This document shows positions 22,850 through 33,689 of a DNA stretch of 64,000 nt, in pieces. The stretch covers positions 1-64,000 of the forward strand of contig NZ_BKDJ01000009.1 in the NCBI RefSeq assembly GCF_008580665.1. Direction: 5' to 3'. The stretch comes from Zafaria cholistanensis (GTDB lineage Bacteria > Actinomycetota > Actinomycetes > Actinomycetales > Micrococcaceae). Position numbers and translations under genes: made by a program. The notes under the pieces are model-generated. The model did no database searches. It was not told the DNA's origin and saw only the letters and a list, made by a program, of their open reading frames with translations. Every line of letters starts with the position of its first letter. Within the stretch, counting starts at the first letter, position 1.

Positions 22850-25384
22850 ATGAAACTCACCGAGCTGATCCCTGCCACCGCGCCCCGCGGCACCACTGCC
22901 GAATCGACCTACGCCGCCTTCATCGAATGGGTGGAGGACCGGGGCATCGGCCTGTACCCCGCCCAGGACGAAGCGGTGATGGAGCTGGTGCAGGGCCACA
23001 ACGTCATCCTGGCCACCCCGACGGGGTCCGGGAAGTCGCTGGTGGCGGTGGCCGCGCACTTCCACGCGCTGGCCCGCGGGGAGGTGAGCTTCTACACGGC
23101 CCCGATCAAGGCCCTGGTCTCGGAGAAGTTCTTCGACCTGTGCGGGATTTTCGGGGCCGAGAACGTGGGCATGGTCACGGGGGATTCCTCCGTGAACGCG
23201 GACGCCCCGATCATCTGCTGCACCGCGGAGATCCTGGCGAACATCGCCCTGCGCGAGGGCCGGGAGGCGGACGTGGCCACCGTGGTGATGGATGAGTTCC
23301 ACTTCTATTCCGACCCCCAGCGCGGCTGGGCCTGGCAGGTGCCGCTGCTGGAACTGCCGCAGGCGCAGTTCCTGCTGATGTCCGCCACCCTCGGGGACGT
23401 GTCCCGCTTCGAGGACGAACTGACGCTGCGCACCGGCCGGCACACGGCCACCGTGGCCCATGCTGAACGGCCCATCCCGCTGCACTACTACTACTCGCAG
23501 GACCCGGTCCAGGAGGCCATCGAGGAGCTGCTGTCCACCCGCCAGACCCCGGTCTACGTGGTGCATTTCTCGCAGCTGGAAGCGATCGAGCGCGCCCAGA
23601 ACCTGATGAGCATCAACGTGTGCACCCGCGAGGAGAAGGACCGCATCGGGGAGCTGATTGCCGGGTTCCGCTTTTCCGCCGGTTTCGGCAAGACGCTGAA
23701 CCGGCTGGTGCGGCACGGGATCGGCGTGCACCACGCCGGCATGCTGCCCAAGTACCGGCGCCTGGTGGAGCAGCTGGCCCAGGCGGGCCTGCTGAAGGTC
23801 ATCTGCGGCACCGACACCCTGGGCGTGGGCATCAACGTGCCCATCCGCACTGTGCTGCTCACGGCGCTGAGCAAGTACGACGGCGTGCGCACCCGCCTGC
23901 TCAATGCCCGCGAGTTCCACCAGATTGCCGGCCGGGCCGGACGGGCCGGGTTCGACACCGCCGGCACCGTCGTGGTGCAGGCCCCCGAGCACGCGATCGA
24001 AAACAAGAAGGCCATGGACAAGGCGGTTGCCAAGTTCGGCGACGACCAGCGCAAGCTGCGCCAGGTGGTGAAGCGGAAGCCGCCGCAGGGTTTCGTCACC
24101 TGGGGGGAAAAGACGTTCGAGAAGATGGTCGCCTCCGTCCCGGAGCCGCTGACCTCCTCCTTCACGGTCACCCACGCGATGCTGCTGAACCTGCTGGAGC
24201 GTCCGGGCGACGCGTTCGCCGCGGCCCGGCGCCTGCTCACCGAGAACCACGAGCCCCCGGCCCGCCAGCGGGCCCTGCAGCGCCGGGCCCTGGGCATCCT
24301 GCGCGAACTGCTCGCCACCGGCGTCGTGGTGCGCCTGGAGGAACCGGACGCGTACGGCAACCGGCTGGCCCTGACGGTGCACCTGCAGCAGAACTTCGCG
24401 CTGAACCAGCCGCTGTCCCCCTTCGCGCTGGCGGCGCTGGACCTGCTGGACAAGGAGGCGCCCTCCTACGCCCTGGATGTGGTCTCCGTGATCGAGGCGA
24501 CGCTGGAGAAACCGCGCCAGGTACTCAACGCCCAGGAGAAGAAGGCCCGCGGCGAGGCCGTGGCCGCCATGAAGTCCGAGGGCCTGGACTACGACGCCCG
24601 CATGGCCGCGCTCGAGGAGATCACCTACCCCCAGCCCCTGGCCGGGATGCTCGGGGAGGCCTTCGAAACCTACCGGCGCGGCGCCCCGTGGCTGGGGGAC
24701 TTCGAACTGGCGCCCAAGTCCGTGGTCCGCGACCTGTACGAACGCGCCATGAGCTTTGGCGAATACGTCCAGTTCTATTCGCTGGCCCGCTCCGAAGGCA
24801 TCCTGCTGCGCTACCTCACCGACGCGTACAAGGCGCTGAACCAGACCGTGCCGCAGGACGCGCTGCGCGAGGACCTCGAGGACCTGATCGCCTGGCTGGG
24901 AGAACTGGTCCGCCAGATCGACTCCAGCCTCCTGGACGAATGGGAACAGCTGGCCTCCGGGACCGTCCCCGGCAACCCCGCCGAAGACATCCTGCCCCCC
25001 GCCCCGGACCGGCTCACCTCCAACGAGCGCGCCTTCCGCGTCATGGTCCGCAACGAGATGTTCCGCCGCGTGCAGCTGTTCGCGGACGAAAAGGACGAGG
25101 AGCTGGGCGCCCTGGACGGAGCTGCCGGGTTCGACGCCGACGCCTGGGCCGACGCAATGGACGCCTACTTCGAGGAGCACGGGGACATCGACGACGGCCC
25201 CGGCGGCCGCGGCCCGCAGTACCTGCTCATCACCCCCGGCCCCGCGGAGTGGAAGGTGCGCCAGATCTTCAAGGATCCGGCCGGCCACAACGACTGGGGC
25301 ATCGACGCCACCGTGGATTTGGCCGCCTCCGACGAGGCCGGCGCGGCAGTGGTCACCGTGACCCGCGTGGGCCGCCTGGACTAG
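22850..25384 (+). CDS. DEAD/DEAH-box RNA helicase with C-terminal DUF3516 domain
   Basis: Predicted Ski2-like RNA helicase. The 844-residue product has Walker A ATPTGSGKS (residues 55-63), motif II MDEFHFY, motif III SATLGD, and motif VI QIAGRAGRAGFD. The C-terminal third (from about residue 500) is the actinobacterial DUF3516-type extension, which also occurs alone. It has the GGAGG ribosome site at 22842-22846 before the ATG at 22850, and a TATAGGCT -10 element at 22831-22838 that would give only a very short leader. It is monocistronic, ending at a hairpin shared with the converging DUF457 gene. Confidence 0.93.
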   Translation: MKLTELIPATAPRGTTAESTYAAFIEWVEDRGIGLYPAQDEAVMELVQGHNVILATPTGSGKSLVAVAAHFHALARGEVSFYTAPIKALVSEKFFDLCGIFGAENVGMVTGDSSVNADAPIICCTAEILANIALREGREADVATVVMDEFHFYSDPQRGWAWQVPLLELPQAQFLLMSATLGDVSRFEDELTLRTGRHTATVAHAERPIPLHYYYSQDPVQEAIEELLSTRQTPVYVVHFSQLEAIERAQNLMSINVCTREEKDRIGELIAGFRFSAGFGKTLNRLVRHGIGVHHAGMLPKYRRLVEQLAQAGLLKVICGTDTLGVGINVPIRTVLLTALSKYDGVRTRLLNAREFHQIAGRAGRAGFDTAGTVVVQAPEHAIENKKAMDKAVAKFGDDQRKLRQVVKRKPPQGFVTWGEKTFEKMVASVPEPLTSSFTVTHAMLLNLLERPGDAFAAARRLLTENHEPPARQRALQRRALGILRELLATGVVVRLEEPDAYGNRLALTVHLQQNFALNQPLSPFALAALDLLDKEAPSYALDVVSVIEATLEKPRQVLNAQEKKARGEAVAAMKSEGLDYDARMAALEEITYPQPLAGMLGEAFETYRRGAPWLGDFELAPKSVVRDLYERAMSFGEYVQFYSLARSEGILLRYLTDAYKALNQTVPQDALREDLEDLIAWLGELVRQIDSSLLDEWEQLASGTVPGNPAEDILPPAPDRLTSNERAFRVMVRNEMFRRVQLFADEKDEELGALDGAAGFDADAWADAMDAYFEEHGDIDDGPGGRGPQYLLITPGPAEWKVRQIFKDPAGHNDWGIDATVDLAASDEAGAAVVTVTRVGRLD

Positions 25385-25399
25385 CCGGTCCGGGGCGGT

Positions 25400-25429
25400 C
25401 GCCGCCGTGCCCGGGCGGGCACGGCGGCG
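25400..25429. terminator. Bidirectional terminator between helicase and DUF457 gene
   Basis: A 13-bp stem (CGCCGCCGTGCCC at 25400-25412 with its complement at 25417-25429) closes on GGGC. It lies in the 55-bp gap between two converging genes, 15 bp after the helicase stop and 10 bp after the other stop. Confidence 0.7.
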
Positions 25430-25439
25430 GACGGCTGTC

Positions 25440-26294
25440 CTAGCCGCGCAACAGGCCCAGCGCGATCTGCGCCCCGGAACGCCCCCAGGCGTAGGCGGCG
25501 GTGCCGATGCCGACCACCGCGTAGGCCGCCACCGGGATCCCGAACAGCCATTCGCGCCAGGAGCCGGCCGCACCCAGGATCGGGAAGGCGACGCGCCCGC
25601 TGGGCTTCCACACGTCCTTGAGCACCGGCACGCGGCCCAGGGCCCGCGGACGGCGCACCTTCATGGGCCACAGCAGGTTGCAGCCGCCCAAGGTCAGCAT
25701 GTCGCCCAGGATGTGCACCGCCGCGCCCAGGGCCACCGCCAGGACGAACCAGTACTGCTCTTCGGGGGCGTTCACCGCCACGAAGGCGCCCAACGGCAGC
25801 GCGATCACCCACGGCACGCGCTGCATGCGGTCGGGAATGAAGCGCAGCGCCTTGACCGCGAAGGCAATCAACAGCACCGCCAGGATCCCGGCACCGGGGT
25901 ACACGGTCCCGAAGTCCGCGGTGTGCACGGTCCACAGGCTGGCCACCAGGGCCAGCGCGGAGAACGCGGCAATCCCCAGCAGGGAGTGGGTGCCGTTGCG
26001 GTGCCCGCCGGAGATGTTCCCGATGCCCGCGCAGATGGCGTTGGACACCGGCGGCAGGGACTGGGCGATGGTCGCATGGCGGTGGTCGGCGTCCGGGGCC
26101 AGCGCGGCGCCGGCGCAGACCATGGCGCCGGTGACCACCCCGGCCGGGGACAGGTCCATCAGCCCCAGGCCCAGCGGCACGGAAGCCGGCAGCCAGGGCG
26201 CGGCCCCGGCGAGCGCGGCGAGCGGGACCTGGAACGGGCTGGTCACGGCGATCCACGCGGCGGCGCCGGTGGCGGCGTGGTTTCCTCCCATCAT
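25440..26294 (-). CDS. Metal-dependent hydrolase, YdjM/DUF457 family membrane protein
   Basis: Predicted inner-membrane metal-dependent hydrolase of unknown substrate. The 284-residue product has the N-terminal histidine of GNHAATGAA, the APDADHRHATI metal site near residue 65, GHRNGTHS near 100, and several hydrophobic segments spread over the chain; this His/Asp pattern between helices defines the YdjM-like family. The E. coli relative is LexA-regulated. The ATG at 26294 has an AAGGGGAA site 8 bp upstream; an ATG three bases later is equally possible. The frame extends 79 codons further upstream without a start signal. It has its own 258-bp upstream gap, where TAGGAT (26420-26425, minus) may be a -10. 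Confidence 0.85.
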   Translation of the reverse strand: MMGGNHAATGAAAWIAVTSPFQVPLAALAGAAPWLPASVPLGLGLMDLSPAGVVTGAMVCAGAALAPDADHRHATIAQSLPPVSNAICAGIGNISGGHRNGTHSLLGIAAFSALALVASLWTVHTADFGTVYPGAGILAVLLIAFAVKALRFIPDRMQRVPWVIALPLGAFVAVNAPEEQYWFVLAVALGAAVHILGDMLTLGGCNLLWPMKVRRPRALGRVPVLKDVWKPSGRVAFPILGAAGSWREWLFGIPVAAYAVVGIGTAAYAWGRSGAQIALGLLRG

Positions 26295-26552
26295 GCGGGC
26301 GGTTCCCCTTTGCTTGTTCGAAAGGCGTGCGCGCAGCGCGGGTGCGGTGCGGGCCGGGCCCTTCCGGCGAGCACGGCAGTCAATGGAGCTCGTGGACTGC
26401 CGTTGGGCGCCTGCCGACCATCCTATAGCGTTGTTCGAACTTAGATACGAATTTCCCCGGCGGCGGGCCCGGATCCATCGGGCCCGGTCCGCCCCCGTTT
26501 TTCCGCCCTGCAGGGCGGGACCGGCGGCCATCGCCGCGGGTACGCTGGGCCC

Positions 26553-27074
26553 ATGAACGCCATCCGTGATGCCCGCCCGTCAGATGTCCCGGCGATTTTG
26601 GGACTGATCCAGGACCTGGCCGCGTACGAGCGCGAGCCCGACGCCGTGAAGAACACGCCCGCCCTGCTGCATGAGCACCTCTTCGGCCCCGGGGCGCGGG
26701 TGTACGCGCACGTCGTGGAGGACACGCTGCCCGGGGCCGCGGCCCCGCAGGTGGTCGGGATGGCCGTGTGGTTCCTGAACTACTCCACGTGGGAGGGGGT
26801 GCACGGAATCTACCTGGAGGACCTGTACGTGCATCCGGCCGCGCGCGGGGCCGGGCACGGGAAGGCCCTGCTGGCCAACCTGGCCCGGATCGCCGTCGAT
26901 CGCGGGTACGCGCGGGTTGAATGGTCCGTGCTGGACTGGAACGAGCCGGCGATCGGGTTCTACGACGCACTGGGCGCGGCGTCGATGGACGGGTGGACCG
27001 TGCGCCGCCTGACCGGCGAGGCGCTGCGCTCCGTCGGAGCGGCCGCGGCAGCCCCGGCGGGGGGCTTTGCGTGA
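26553..27074 (+). CDS. GNAT-family N-acetyltransferase, diamine acetyltransferase-like
   Basis: Predicted to transfer an acetyl group from acetyl-CoA to an amine. The 173-residue product follows the spermidine/spermine acetyltransferase pattern: RDARPSDVPAILGLI at the N-terminus, VWFLNYSTWEG (about 70-80), GIYLEDLYVHPAARGAGHGKALL (about 83-105, acetyl-CoA pyrophosphate loop), and WSVLDWNEPAIGFYDALGA (about 124-142). The true substrate is unknown. TACGCT (26541-26546) ends 6 nt before the ATG, suggesting a leaderless mRNA. The stop overlaps the GTG of the S33 peptidase gene, so the two are coupled. Confidence 0.91.
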   Translation: MNAIRDARPSDVPAILGLIQDLAAYEREPDAVKNTPALLHEHLFGPGARVYAHVVEDTLPGAAAPQVVGMAVWFLNYSTWEGVHGIYLEDLYVHPAARGAGHGKALLANLARIAVDRGYARVEWSVLDWNEPAIGFYDALGAASMDGWTVRRLTGEALRSVGAAAAAPAGGFA

Positions 27075-28510
27075 ACGGGCCCGGCGTGAACGGGCCCCAG
27101 GGCGCGCCCCTGCCGGCCACCGCGCGGCCCAGGGCCCACCACGTGCCCCGGCCCGCCGTGCGGGCCGGGTGGGAGGCGGCGGCCGCGGGCGAGCACCGGG
27201 TCGGGGCGGTGCACGAGTACCGCGGGATGCGCGCGACCGAGCACCATTTCACCGTGCCGCTGGACCACGCCGACCCGGAAGGGGAGGCGATCCGGGTGTT
27301 CGGCCGGGAGGTCGTTTCCCTGGCGCACCCGGACCCGGAGCGGCTGCCGTGGCTGCTGTACCTGCAGGGCGGACCGGGCGGGCAGTCGCCCCGGGTCAGT
27401 TCCCTCTCCGGGTGGATGGCGGAGGCGGCCAGGACGTTCCGCATCTTCCTGCTGGACCAGCGCGGGACCGGCCTGAGCACCCCCGCAACCCGGCAGACCC
27501 TGCCCCTGCGCGGGGATGCCGCGGCGGCGGCCGCCTACCTGGAGCATTTCCGCGCCGATTCGATCGTGCGCGACGCCGAGTGGATCCGCCGGCTGCTGGT
27601 GGACGGGCCCTGGACGGCTTTCGGGCAGAGCTACGGCGGGTTCTGCGTGCTCACCTACCTGTCCCTGGCCCCGGAGGGGCTGGAACGGGCGCTGGTCACC
27701 GGGGGCCTGCCCCCTTTGGACGGGCCTGCCGAGCGGGTGTACCGGGCGACGTTCGCGCGCATGGCCAGGCGCAACGCCGAATACTTCCGGGCCTATCCGG
27801 AGGACCGCGCGGTGCTGACCCGGATTCTCCGCCACGTCGGGGACACCGAGGAGAACCTCCCGGACGGGCGCCGCCTGACCGCCGGGACGGTGCAGCTGCT
27901 GGGCCAGTACCTGGGCGGGAACGCGCGCATCGACCAGCTGCACTTCGTCCTGGAGGCAGCGTTCGTGCCCACCCCGGCGGGACCGCGGCTCTCCGACGCG
28001 TTCCTGGACCTGCTGCAGGCCCAGGTCTCCCGCAGCTCCAATCCCCTGTACGCGCTGATGCACGAGTCCATCTACGCGCAGGGAGAAGCCACCAACTGGG
28101 CGGCGTGGCGGGTGCTGGAGGAATTTCCGGAGTTCTCCCCGGAGGCCCCCGAGCCGCTGCTCACCGGCGAGATGGTCTATCCGTGGTACTTCGAGCTGGA
28201 TCCGGCGCTGCGCCGGCTGGAACAGGTCGCCGGGCTGCTGGCCCAGAAGGACGATTGGCCCGCACTCTATGACCGGGCGCGGCTGGCCGCGAACACGGTG
28301 CCGGCGGCCGCCGCGGTGTACACCCACGACGTCTACGTGGACCGGGACCTGAGCCTGGAAACCGCCGCCGCCGTGCGCGGGTTGCGGGTGTGGGAGACCG
28401 ACAGGTTCCACCACGACGGGATCTCCGACGACGGCGCCGCCATCTTTGCGCGTTTGCTCGCCATGACCGGCCCGGAGGCGGGCGGGCCCCAAACGGGCGG
28501 GCTCGACTAG
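27071..28510 (+). CDS. Alpha/beta-fold hydrolase, S33 prolyl aminopeptidase-like
   Basis: Predicted serine peptidase removing N-terminal residues, likely proline. The 479-residue product has the oxyanion part YLQGGPGG, LLDQRGTG and the nucleophile elbow GQSYGGF, in the order of the S33 family, and a C-terminal RFHHDGI histidine. The length fits the larger actinobacterial S33 enzymes with a helical cap. No signal peptide is seen, so it should act in the cytoplasm. The GTG at 27071 overlaps the GNAT stop (GTGA); the first 11 residues are a VNGPGVNGP duplication. It ends 10 bp from the converging MFS gene with no terminator hairpin between. Confidence 0.88.
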   Translation: MNGPGVNGPQGAPLPATARPRAHHVPRPAVRAGWEAAAAGEHRVGAVHEYRGMRATEHHFTVPLDHADPEGEAIRVFGREVVSLAHPDPERLPWLLYLQGGPGGQSPRVSSLSGWMAEAARTFRIFLLDQRGTGLSTPATRQTLPLRGDAAAAAAYLEHFRADSIVRDAEWIRRLLVDGPWTAFGQSYGGFCVLTYLSLAPEGLERALVTGGLPPLDGPAERVYRATFARMARRNAEYFRAYPEDRAVLTRILRHVGDTEENLPDGRRLTAGTVQLLGQYLGGNARIDQLHFVLEAAFVPTPAGPRLSDAFLDLLQAQVSRSSNPLYALMHESIYAQGEATNWAAWRVLEEFPEFSPEAPEPLLTGEMVYPWYFELDPALRRLEQVAGLLAQKDDWPALYDRARLAANTVPAAAAVYTHDVYVDRDLSLETAAAVRGLRVWETDRFHHDGISDDGAAIFARLLAMTGPEAGGPQTGGLD

Positions 28511-28520
28511 GCGGACCGGA

Positions 28521-29912
28521 CTAGGCGTGGGCCGCCGGGCCGGGGGAACGCCGGTGTCCGTGCGCCTTGGCCAGGGCGTTTCCCAGCAGCGCCGTGATGG
28601 CGGCCACCACGGCGAGCGCGGCAAGGTTGAGCCCGGCGAATCCCCCCAGCGCCAGCACCAGGCCGCCGCCGGCGCCCCCGGCGGCACCGGCGAGGCCCAT
28701 GAGCATGTCGGAGACGCCCTGGGCCGGCACGGCCGCCGCCCCGCGGACGCTTTCGGCAATGTAGGCGGAGGCGGCCACCGTCGCCATCGACCAGCCCAGG
28801 CCCAGCACGACCAGCCCTGCGGCGACCACTGCCGGCAGGGCCTGTCCCAGCGCGGCGGCGAACAGGCCGGCGGCGAACAGCAGTTGGGCCCCGGCCATGA
28901 GCCCCAGCCGCCCGTGGCGGTCCGCGAGCCATCCCATCACCGGGGAGAGCCCGAACATGCCGGCCACGTGCACGGAGATGACGATCCCCACCAGCACCAG
29001 GGTGTCGGCGGTGAGGCCGTATTCGTCCCCGGACGCCGGCAACGCCGCGTGGTTGCCTTCCACCAGGTGCTGCAGGTGCACCGGAGCCATCCCCATGACG
29101 GCCACCATGGTCATGTGCGCGGCGACGATCGTGGCTGCGCCCAACCGGGCGGGGGCCGATTCACGCAGCGCCCCGAACCCGGCACCGAGGGCACGGAGCG
29201 GGGCCGCGGGACCGGGGACTTCCGGATCAGGGACCTCCGGACCGGGAGCTCCGGAGTACCTGGCAGCGAGGGCCCGTGCGGCGAACAGCGGATCCGGGCG
29301 CAGGCCGGCTTCCAGGACGGCGAGGGCCATGGTCAGCCCGGCGGACGCGAGCAGGAACGGGCCGCTCAGCGCCGGCAGGCCGAGGGCGAGCCCGAAGTCC
29401 GAGCCGGCGCGGGCCAGGTTGGGCCCGGCCACGGCACCGATGGTGATGGCCCACATAACCAGTCCCAGGTCCCGGGCCCGGGTGGCGTCCTCGGCGAGGT
29501 CGGTTGCGGCGAAGCGGGACTGGAGGTTTGCGGCGAACCCGAAGCCGATCAGCGTGGCCCCGGCCAGCATGGCGGGAACACTGCGCCAGAGGGGGGCCGC
29601 CAGCAGCAGCAGGGCCCCCAGGACGGCCAGCGAGAGGCCTGCGGCGAGTGCGGCCCGCCGGCCCCGGCGCACGGCCCGGGCGGCCAGGGGCAGGGCACCG
29701 AGCGCACCGCCCAGGGCCAGGGCCGTGGTGGGGGCTCCGGCGTACGCCTGGCTGCCGGTGAGGTCCACGGCCATCAGCGCGCCCACGGACAGCGTCGAGG
29801 AGAGCCCCAGGGCGCTGAACAGCTGGCCCAACGCCAGGGCCAGGACCATGCGGCGTTGCAGCGATCTTTTGTCCCCGGGGTACGGGGCCGGGGCGCCGGA
29901 TGAACCGGTCAT
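28521..29912 (-). CDS. MFS transporter
   Basis: Predicted 12-helix membrane exporter of the major facilitator superfamily. The 463-residue product has regularly spaced Ala/Leu/Val-rich helices, a charged loop AARAVRRGRRAAL after the second helix, and GWLADRHGRLGLM in the loop of the second half, which is the MFS motif A repeat. A central hydrophilic loop (about residues 210-245) contains a short EVPDPEVPGP repeat. The substrate is unknown. The ATG at 29912 follows TAGCCT (29919-29924) by 6 nt, suggesting a leaderless mRNA. Its upstream gap is rich in short tandem repeats. Confidence 0.88.
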   Translation of the reverse strand: MTGSSGAPAPYPGDKRSLQRRMVLALALGQLFSALGLSSTLSVGALMAVDLTGSQAYAGAPTTALALGGALGALPLAARAVRRGRRAALAAGLSLAVLGALLLLAAPLWRSVPAMLAGATLIGFGFAANLQSRFAATDLAEDATRARDLGLVMWAITIGAVAGPNLARAGSDFGLALGLPALSGPFLLASAGLTMALAVLEAGLRPDPLFAARALAARYSGAPGPEVPDPEVPGPAAPLRALGAGFGALRESAPARLGAATIVAAHMTMVAVMGMAPVHLQHLVEGNHAALPASGDEYGLTADTLVLVGIVISVHVAGMFGLSPVMGWLADRHGRLGLMAGAQLLFAAGLFAAALGQALPAVVAAGLVVLGLGWSMATVAASAYIAESVRGAAAVPAQGVSDMLMGLAGAAGGAGGGLVLALGGFAGLNLAALAVVAAITALLGNALAKAHGHRRSPGPAAHA

Positions 29913-30005
29913 GCCGCAAGGCTATGCCCGGCCCCGTCCGCAGGAGCTTGTGCGGAAGCCACAGTCCGGTGCCGCAATCCTTAGCCGGGCAACCCTTGGT
30001 GCGGC

Positions 30006-30059
30006 GTTCCGTACGGCTGCACAGTTCCATGCGGCTGCACAGTTCCGTACAGCCGCGCC
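30006..30059. repeat. 18-bp tandem repeat, three units
   Basis: Units start at 30006, 30024 and 30042, with the pattern GTTCCGTACGGCTGCACA; the third has diverged in its second half. The array is non-coding and lies about 95 bp upstream of the MFS start. Confidence 0.75.
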
Positions 30060-30087
30060 CCGCGTCGCGTCCGCCGTCGGGCCAGGG

Positions 30088-30129
30088 ACTGGGGGCAGGG
30101 TACTGGGGGCAGGGTACTTAGGGCAGGGT
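30088..30129. repeat. 14-bp tandem repeat, three units
   Basis: Units at 30088-30101, 30102-30115 and 30116-30129; the first two are identical (ACTGGGGGCAGGGT) and the third differs at two bases. It sits directly next to the terC terminator stem. Confidence 0.8.
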
Positions 30130-30133
30130 ACGG

Positions 30134-30180
30134 CGACGGCCCGGGGCCGGCCGCTGCATGCGGCCGGCCCCGGGCCGTCG
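30134..30180 (-). terminator. Terminator of terC, 21-bp stem
   Basis: A perfect 21-bp inverted repeat (30134-30154 and 30160-30180) closes on the loop TGCAT. It begins 64 bp beyond the terC stop codon on the minus strand. No U-tract follows, as is common for GC-rich actinobacteria. Confidence 0.75.
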
Positions 30181-30243
30181 TGGCCCCCGAAGGCTCGGGT
30201 GCCGGGAAGCTGTGGTACCGAAAAGCTGCGGCACCGACAGAGG

Positions 30244-31308
30244 CTACTTGGAGTCGATCTCCGCGCCGCCGCCACCGTTCGCGTGCTCGGCGATCTCGAT
30301 GTCCCTGGCCAGGCGCGCGTCCATGGCGGCCTTCTTGCCCGCCGGGGAGAGCAGGCTCAGGGCGGTGGCAACAACCAGGGTGCCGACGATGACCGCCAGG
30401 GAGGTGGTCGTGGAGATGTCCGGAACCCATTCGATGTGGTGGCCGCCGTTGATGAACGGCAGTTCGTTCACGTGCATCGCGTGGAAGACCAGCTTGATGC
30501 CGATGAACGCCAGGATCACGGAGAGGCCGTGCTTGAGGTACACGAGCCGGTCCATCAGCCCGCCCAGCAGGAAGTAGAGCTGGCGCAGGCCCATCAGGGC
30601 GAAGATGTTCGCCGTGAACACGATGAAAGCGCTCTGGGTCAGCCCGAAGATGGCCGGGATCGAGTCCACCGCGAAGAGCAGGTCGGTCATGCCGATGGTG
30701 ATGAAGACGACGACCATCGGGGTGAAGACGCGGCGGCCGTTGACCGTGGTGCGCAGCTTGTTGCCGTCGAAGTCCTGGCTCATCGGGAGCCTGCGGGTGA
30801 GCTTGGCAATGAGGCCGTTCTCCGCGCCCTCCTCCTCGTCCTCGCCGGAGTCGGTGGCCTGCTTCCAGGCGGTCCACAGCAGGAACGCGCCGAAGAGGTA
30901 GAACACCCAGCTGAAGTTCTCGATGACGGCCGCGCCGAGCAGGATGAAGATGCCGCGAAGCACCAGCGCGATGATGATGCCGAACATCAGCACTTCCTGC
31001 TGGTAACGGCGGGGCACGCTGAAGCGGGCCATGATGATGATGAACACGAACAGGTTGTCGACGCTGAGGCTGTACTCGGTGACCCAGCCGGCCACGAACT
31101 GCTGCCCGAATTCGGGGCCCGCCTGCCAGAAAAGGATGCCGGCGAAGGCCAGGGCCAGGGCCACGTAGAAGCTGACCCACAGGCCGGCTTCCTTCATGGA
31201 CGGCTCGTGCGGACGCTTGACCACATACAGGAGGTCGAACAGGAGAATGGCGCCAAGGACTGCGAACGAGATGAGCTCGAACTCCGTGGACAGGTGTTGG
31301 GAACCCAT
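30244..31308 (-). CDS. TerC-family integral membrane protein, predicted manganese exporter
   Basis: TerC/Alx proteins export manganese or help metallate secreted proteins. The 354-residue product has about nine hydrophobic segments, the family stretches YSLSVDNLFVF and TDLLFAVDSIPAIFG with conserved membrane aspartates and asparagine, and a charged loop of about 30 residues (SGEDEEEGAENG) in the middle. The ATG at 31308 has a GAAAGG ribosome site; upstream codons in the open frame belong to the leader. The leader is a yybP-ykoY manganese riboswitch, which strongly supports manganese as the substrate. It is monocistronic. Confidence 0.93.
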   Translation of the reverse strand: MGSQHLSTEFELISFAVLGAILLFDLLYVVKRPHEPSMKEAGLWVSFYVALALAFAGILFWQAGPEFGQQFVAGWVTEYSLSVDNLFVFIIIMARFSVPRRYQQEVLMFGIIIALVLRGIFILLGAAVIENFSWVFYLFGAFLLWTAWKQATDSGEDEEEGAENGLIAKLTRRLPMSQDFDGNKLRTTVNGRRVFTPMVVVFITIGMTDLLFAVDSIPAIFGLTQSAFIVFTANIFALMGLRQLYFLLGGLMDRLVYLKHGLSVILAFIGIKLVFHAMHVNELPFINGGHHIEWVPDISTTTSLAVIVGTLVVATALSLLSPAGKKAAMDARLARDIEIAEHANGGGGAEIDSK

Positions 31309-31313
31309 GAATG

Positions 31314-31325
31314 CCTTTCGAAAGG
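31314..31325 (-). promoter_or_regulatory. CCTTTCGAAAGG palindrome covering the terC ribosome-binding site
   Basis: The palindrome CCTTTCGAAAGG can fold so that the Shine-Dalgarno bases AAAGG pair with CCTT across a TCGA loop, 5 bases before the terC ATG. It lies just beyond the riboswitch aptamer and is a plausible expression platform acting on translation. Confidence 0.55.
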
Positions 31326-31342
31326 GTGCGGGGATGCGTGAA

Positions 31343-31454
31343 ATCGCCGTAAGTCTCTCCGCCGACACCCAGATTGGTCGGCCGCCGCGCCCGGCCAGGC
31401 TGCACTGCCCGGCGTGTTGACGTTCACGGCACTTGGGATACTCCCCTACGCGGG
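31343..31454 (-). ncRNA. yybP-ykoY manganese riboswitch in the terC leader
   Basis: Read on the minus strand, the leader contains the two conserved metal-binding loops of this riboswitch in the right order: GTAGGGGAGTA near the 5' end (about 31449-31439) and GGAGAGACTTACGG near the 3' end (about 31361-31348), plus the CGTCAACACG segment between them. The outer ends CGCGTA and TACGGCG can pair as helix P1 with one bulged base. A TAGACT -10 element at 31459-31464 puts the transcript start at the aptamer edge. Family knowledge: it binds Mn2+ and switches on TerC/MntP-type exporters, which fits the gene it precedes. Confidence 0.88.
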
Positions 31455-31458
31455 ATCC

Positions 31459-31464
31459 AGTCTA
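31459..31464 (-). promoter_or_regulatory. -10 element of terC
   Basis: TAGACT on the minus strand ends just before the riboswitch. No good -35 hexamer was found 16-18 bp upstream. Confidence 0.5.
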
Positions 31465-31507
31465 GCTGACATCGTGCGGCGGTCGCGGCAACAGGCCATG
31501 ACAAGGC

Positions 31508-31553
31508 GGGGGCGATGCCGGCGCGCAGGTGCCCGCGCGCCGGCATCGCCCCC
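31508..31553 (-). terminator. Terminator of uvrB, 19-bp stem
   Basis: A perfect 19-bp inverted repeat (31508-31526 and 31535-31553) closes on an 8-base loop. It lies 34 bp beyond the uvrB stop and upstream of the terC promoter, so it insulates the two units. Confidence 0.78.
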
Positions 31554-31586
31554 CACAAGGGTCACGCAAGAGCCGCGCAAGAGCCG

Positions 31587-33685
<2,099 letters not shown>

Positions 33686-33689
<4 letters not shown>

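Larger units (their letters stand above)
29913..30243. other. 331-bp gap between MFS and terC genes: tandem repeats and terC terminator
   Basis: No gene is supported. The stretch holds the MFS -10 element (29919-29924), an 18-bp triple repeat, a 14-bp triple repeat and a strong terminator hairpin. The reading frames through it are repeats of Arg/Leu/His/Ser residues and look like minisatellite shadows. Confidence 0.7.

Noticed and set aside
26437-26452. SOS box upstream of the DUF457 gene (TTCGAAC near 26433-26439)
   Set aside because: Only one half-site matches the LexA consensus; the other half differs at several positions, although the E. coli relative YdjM is LexA-regulated.
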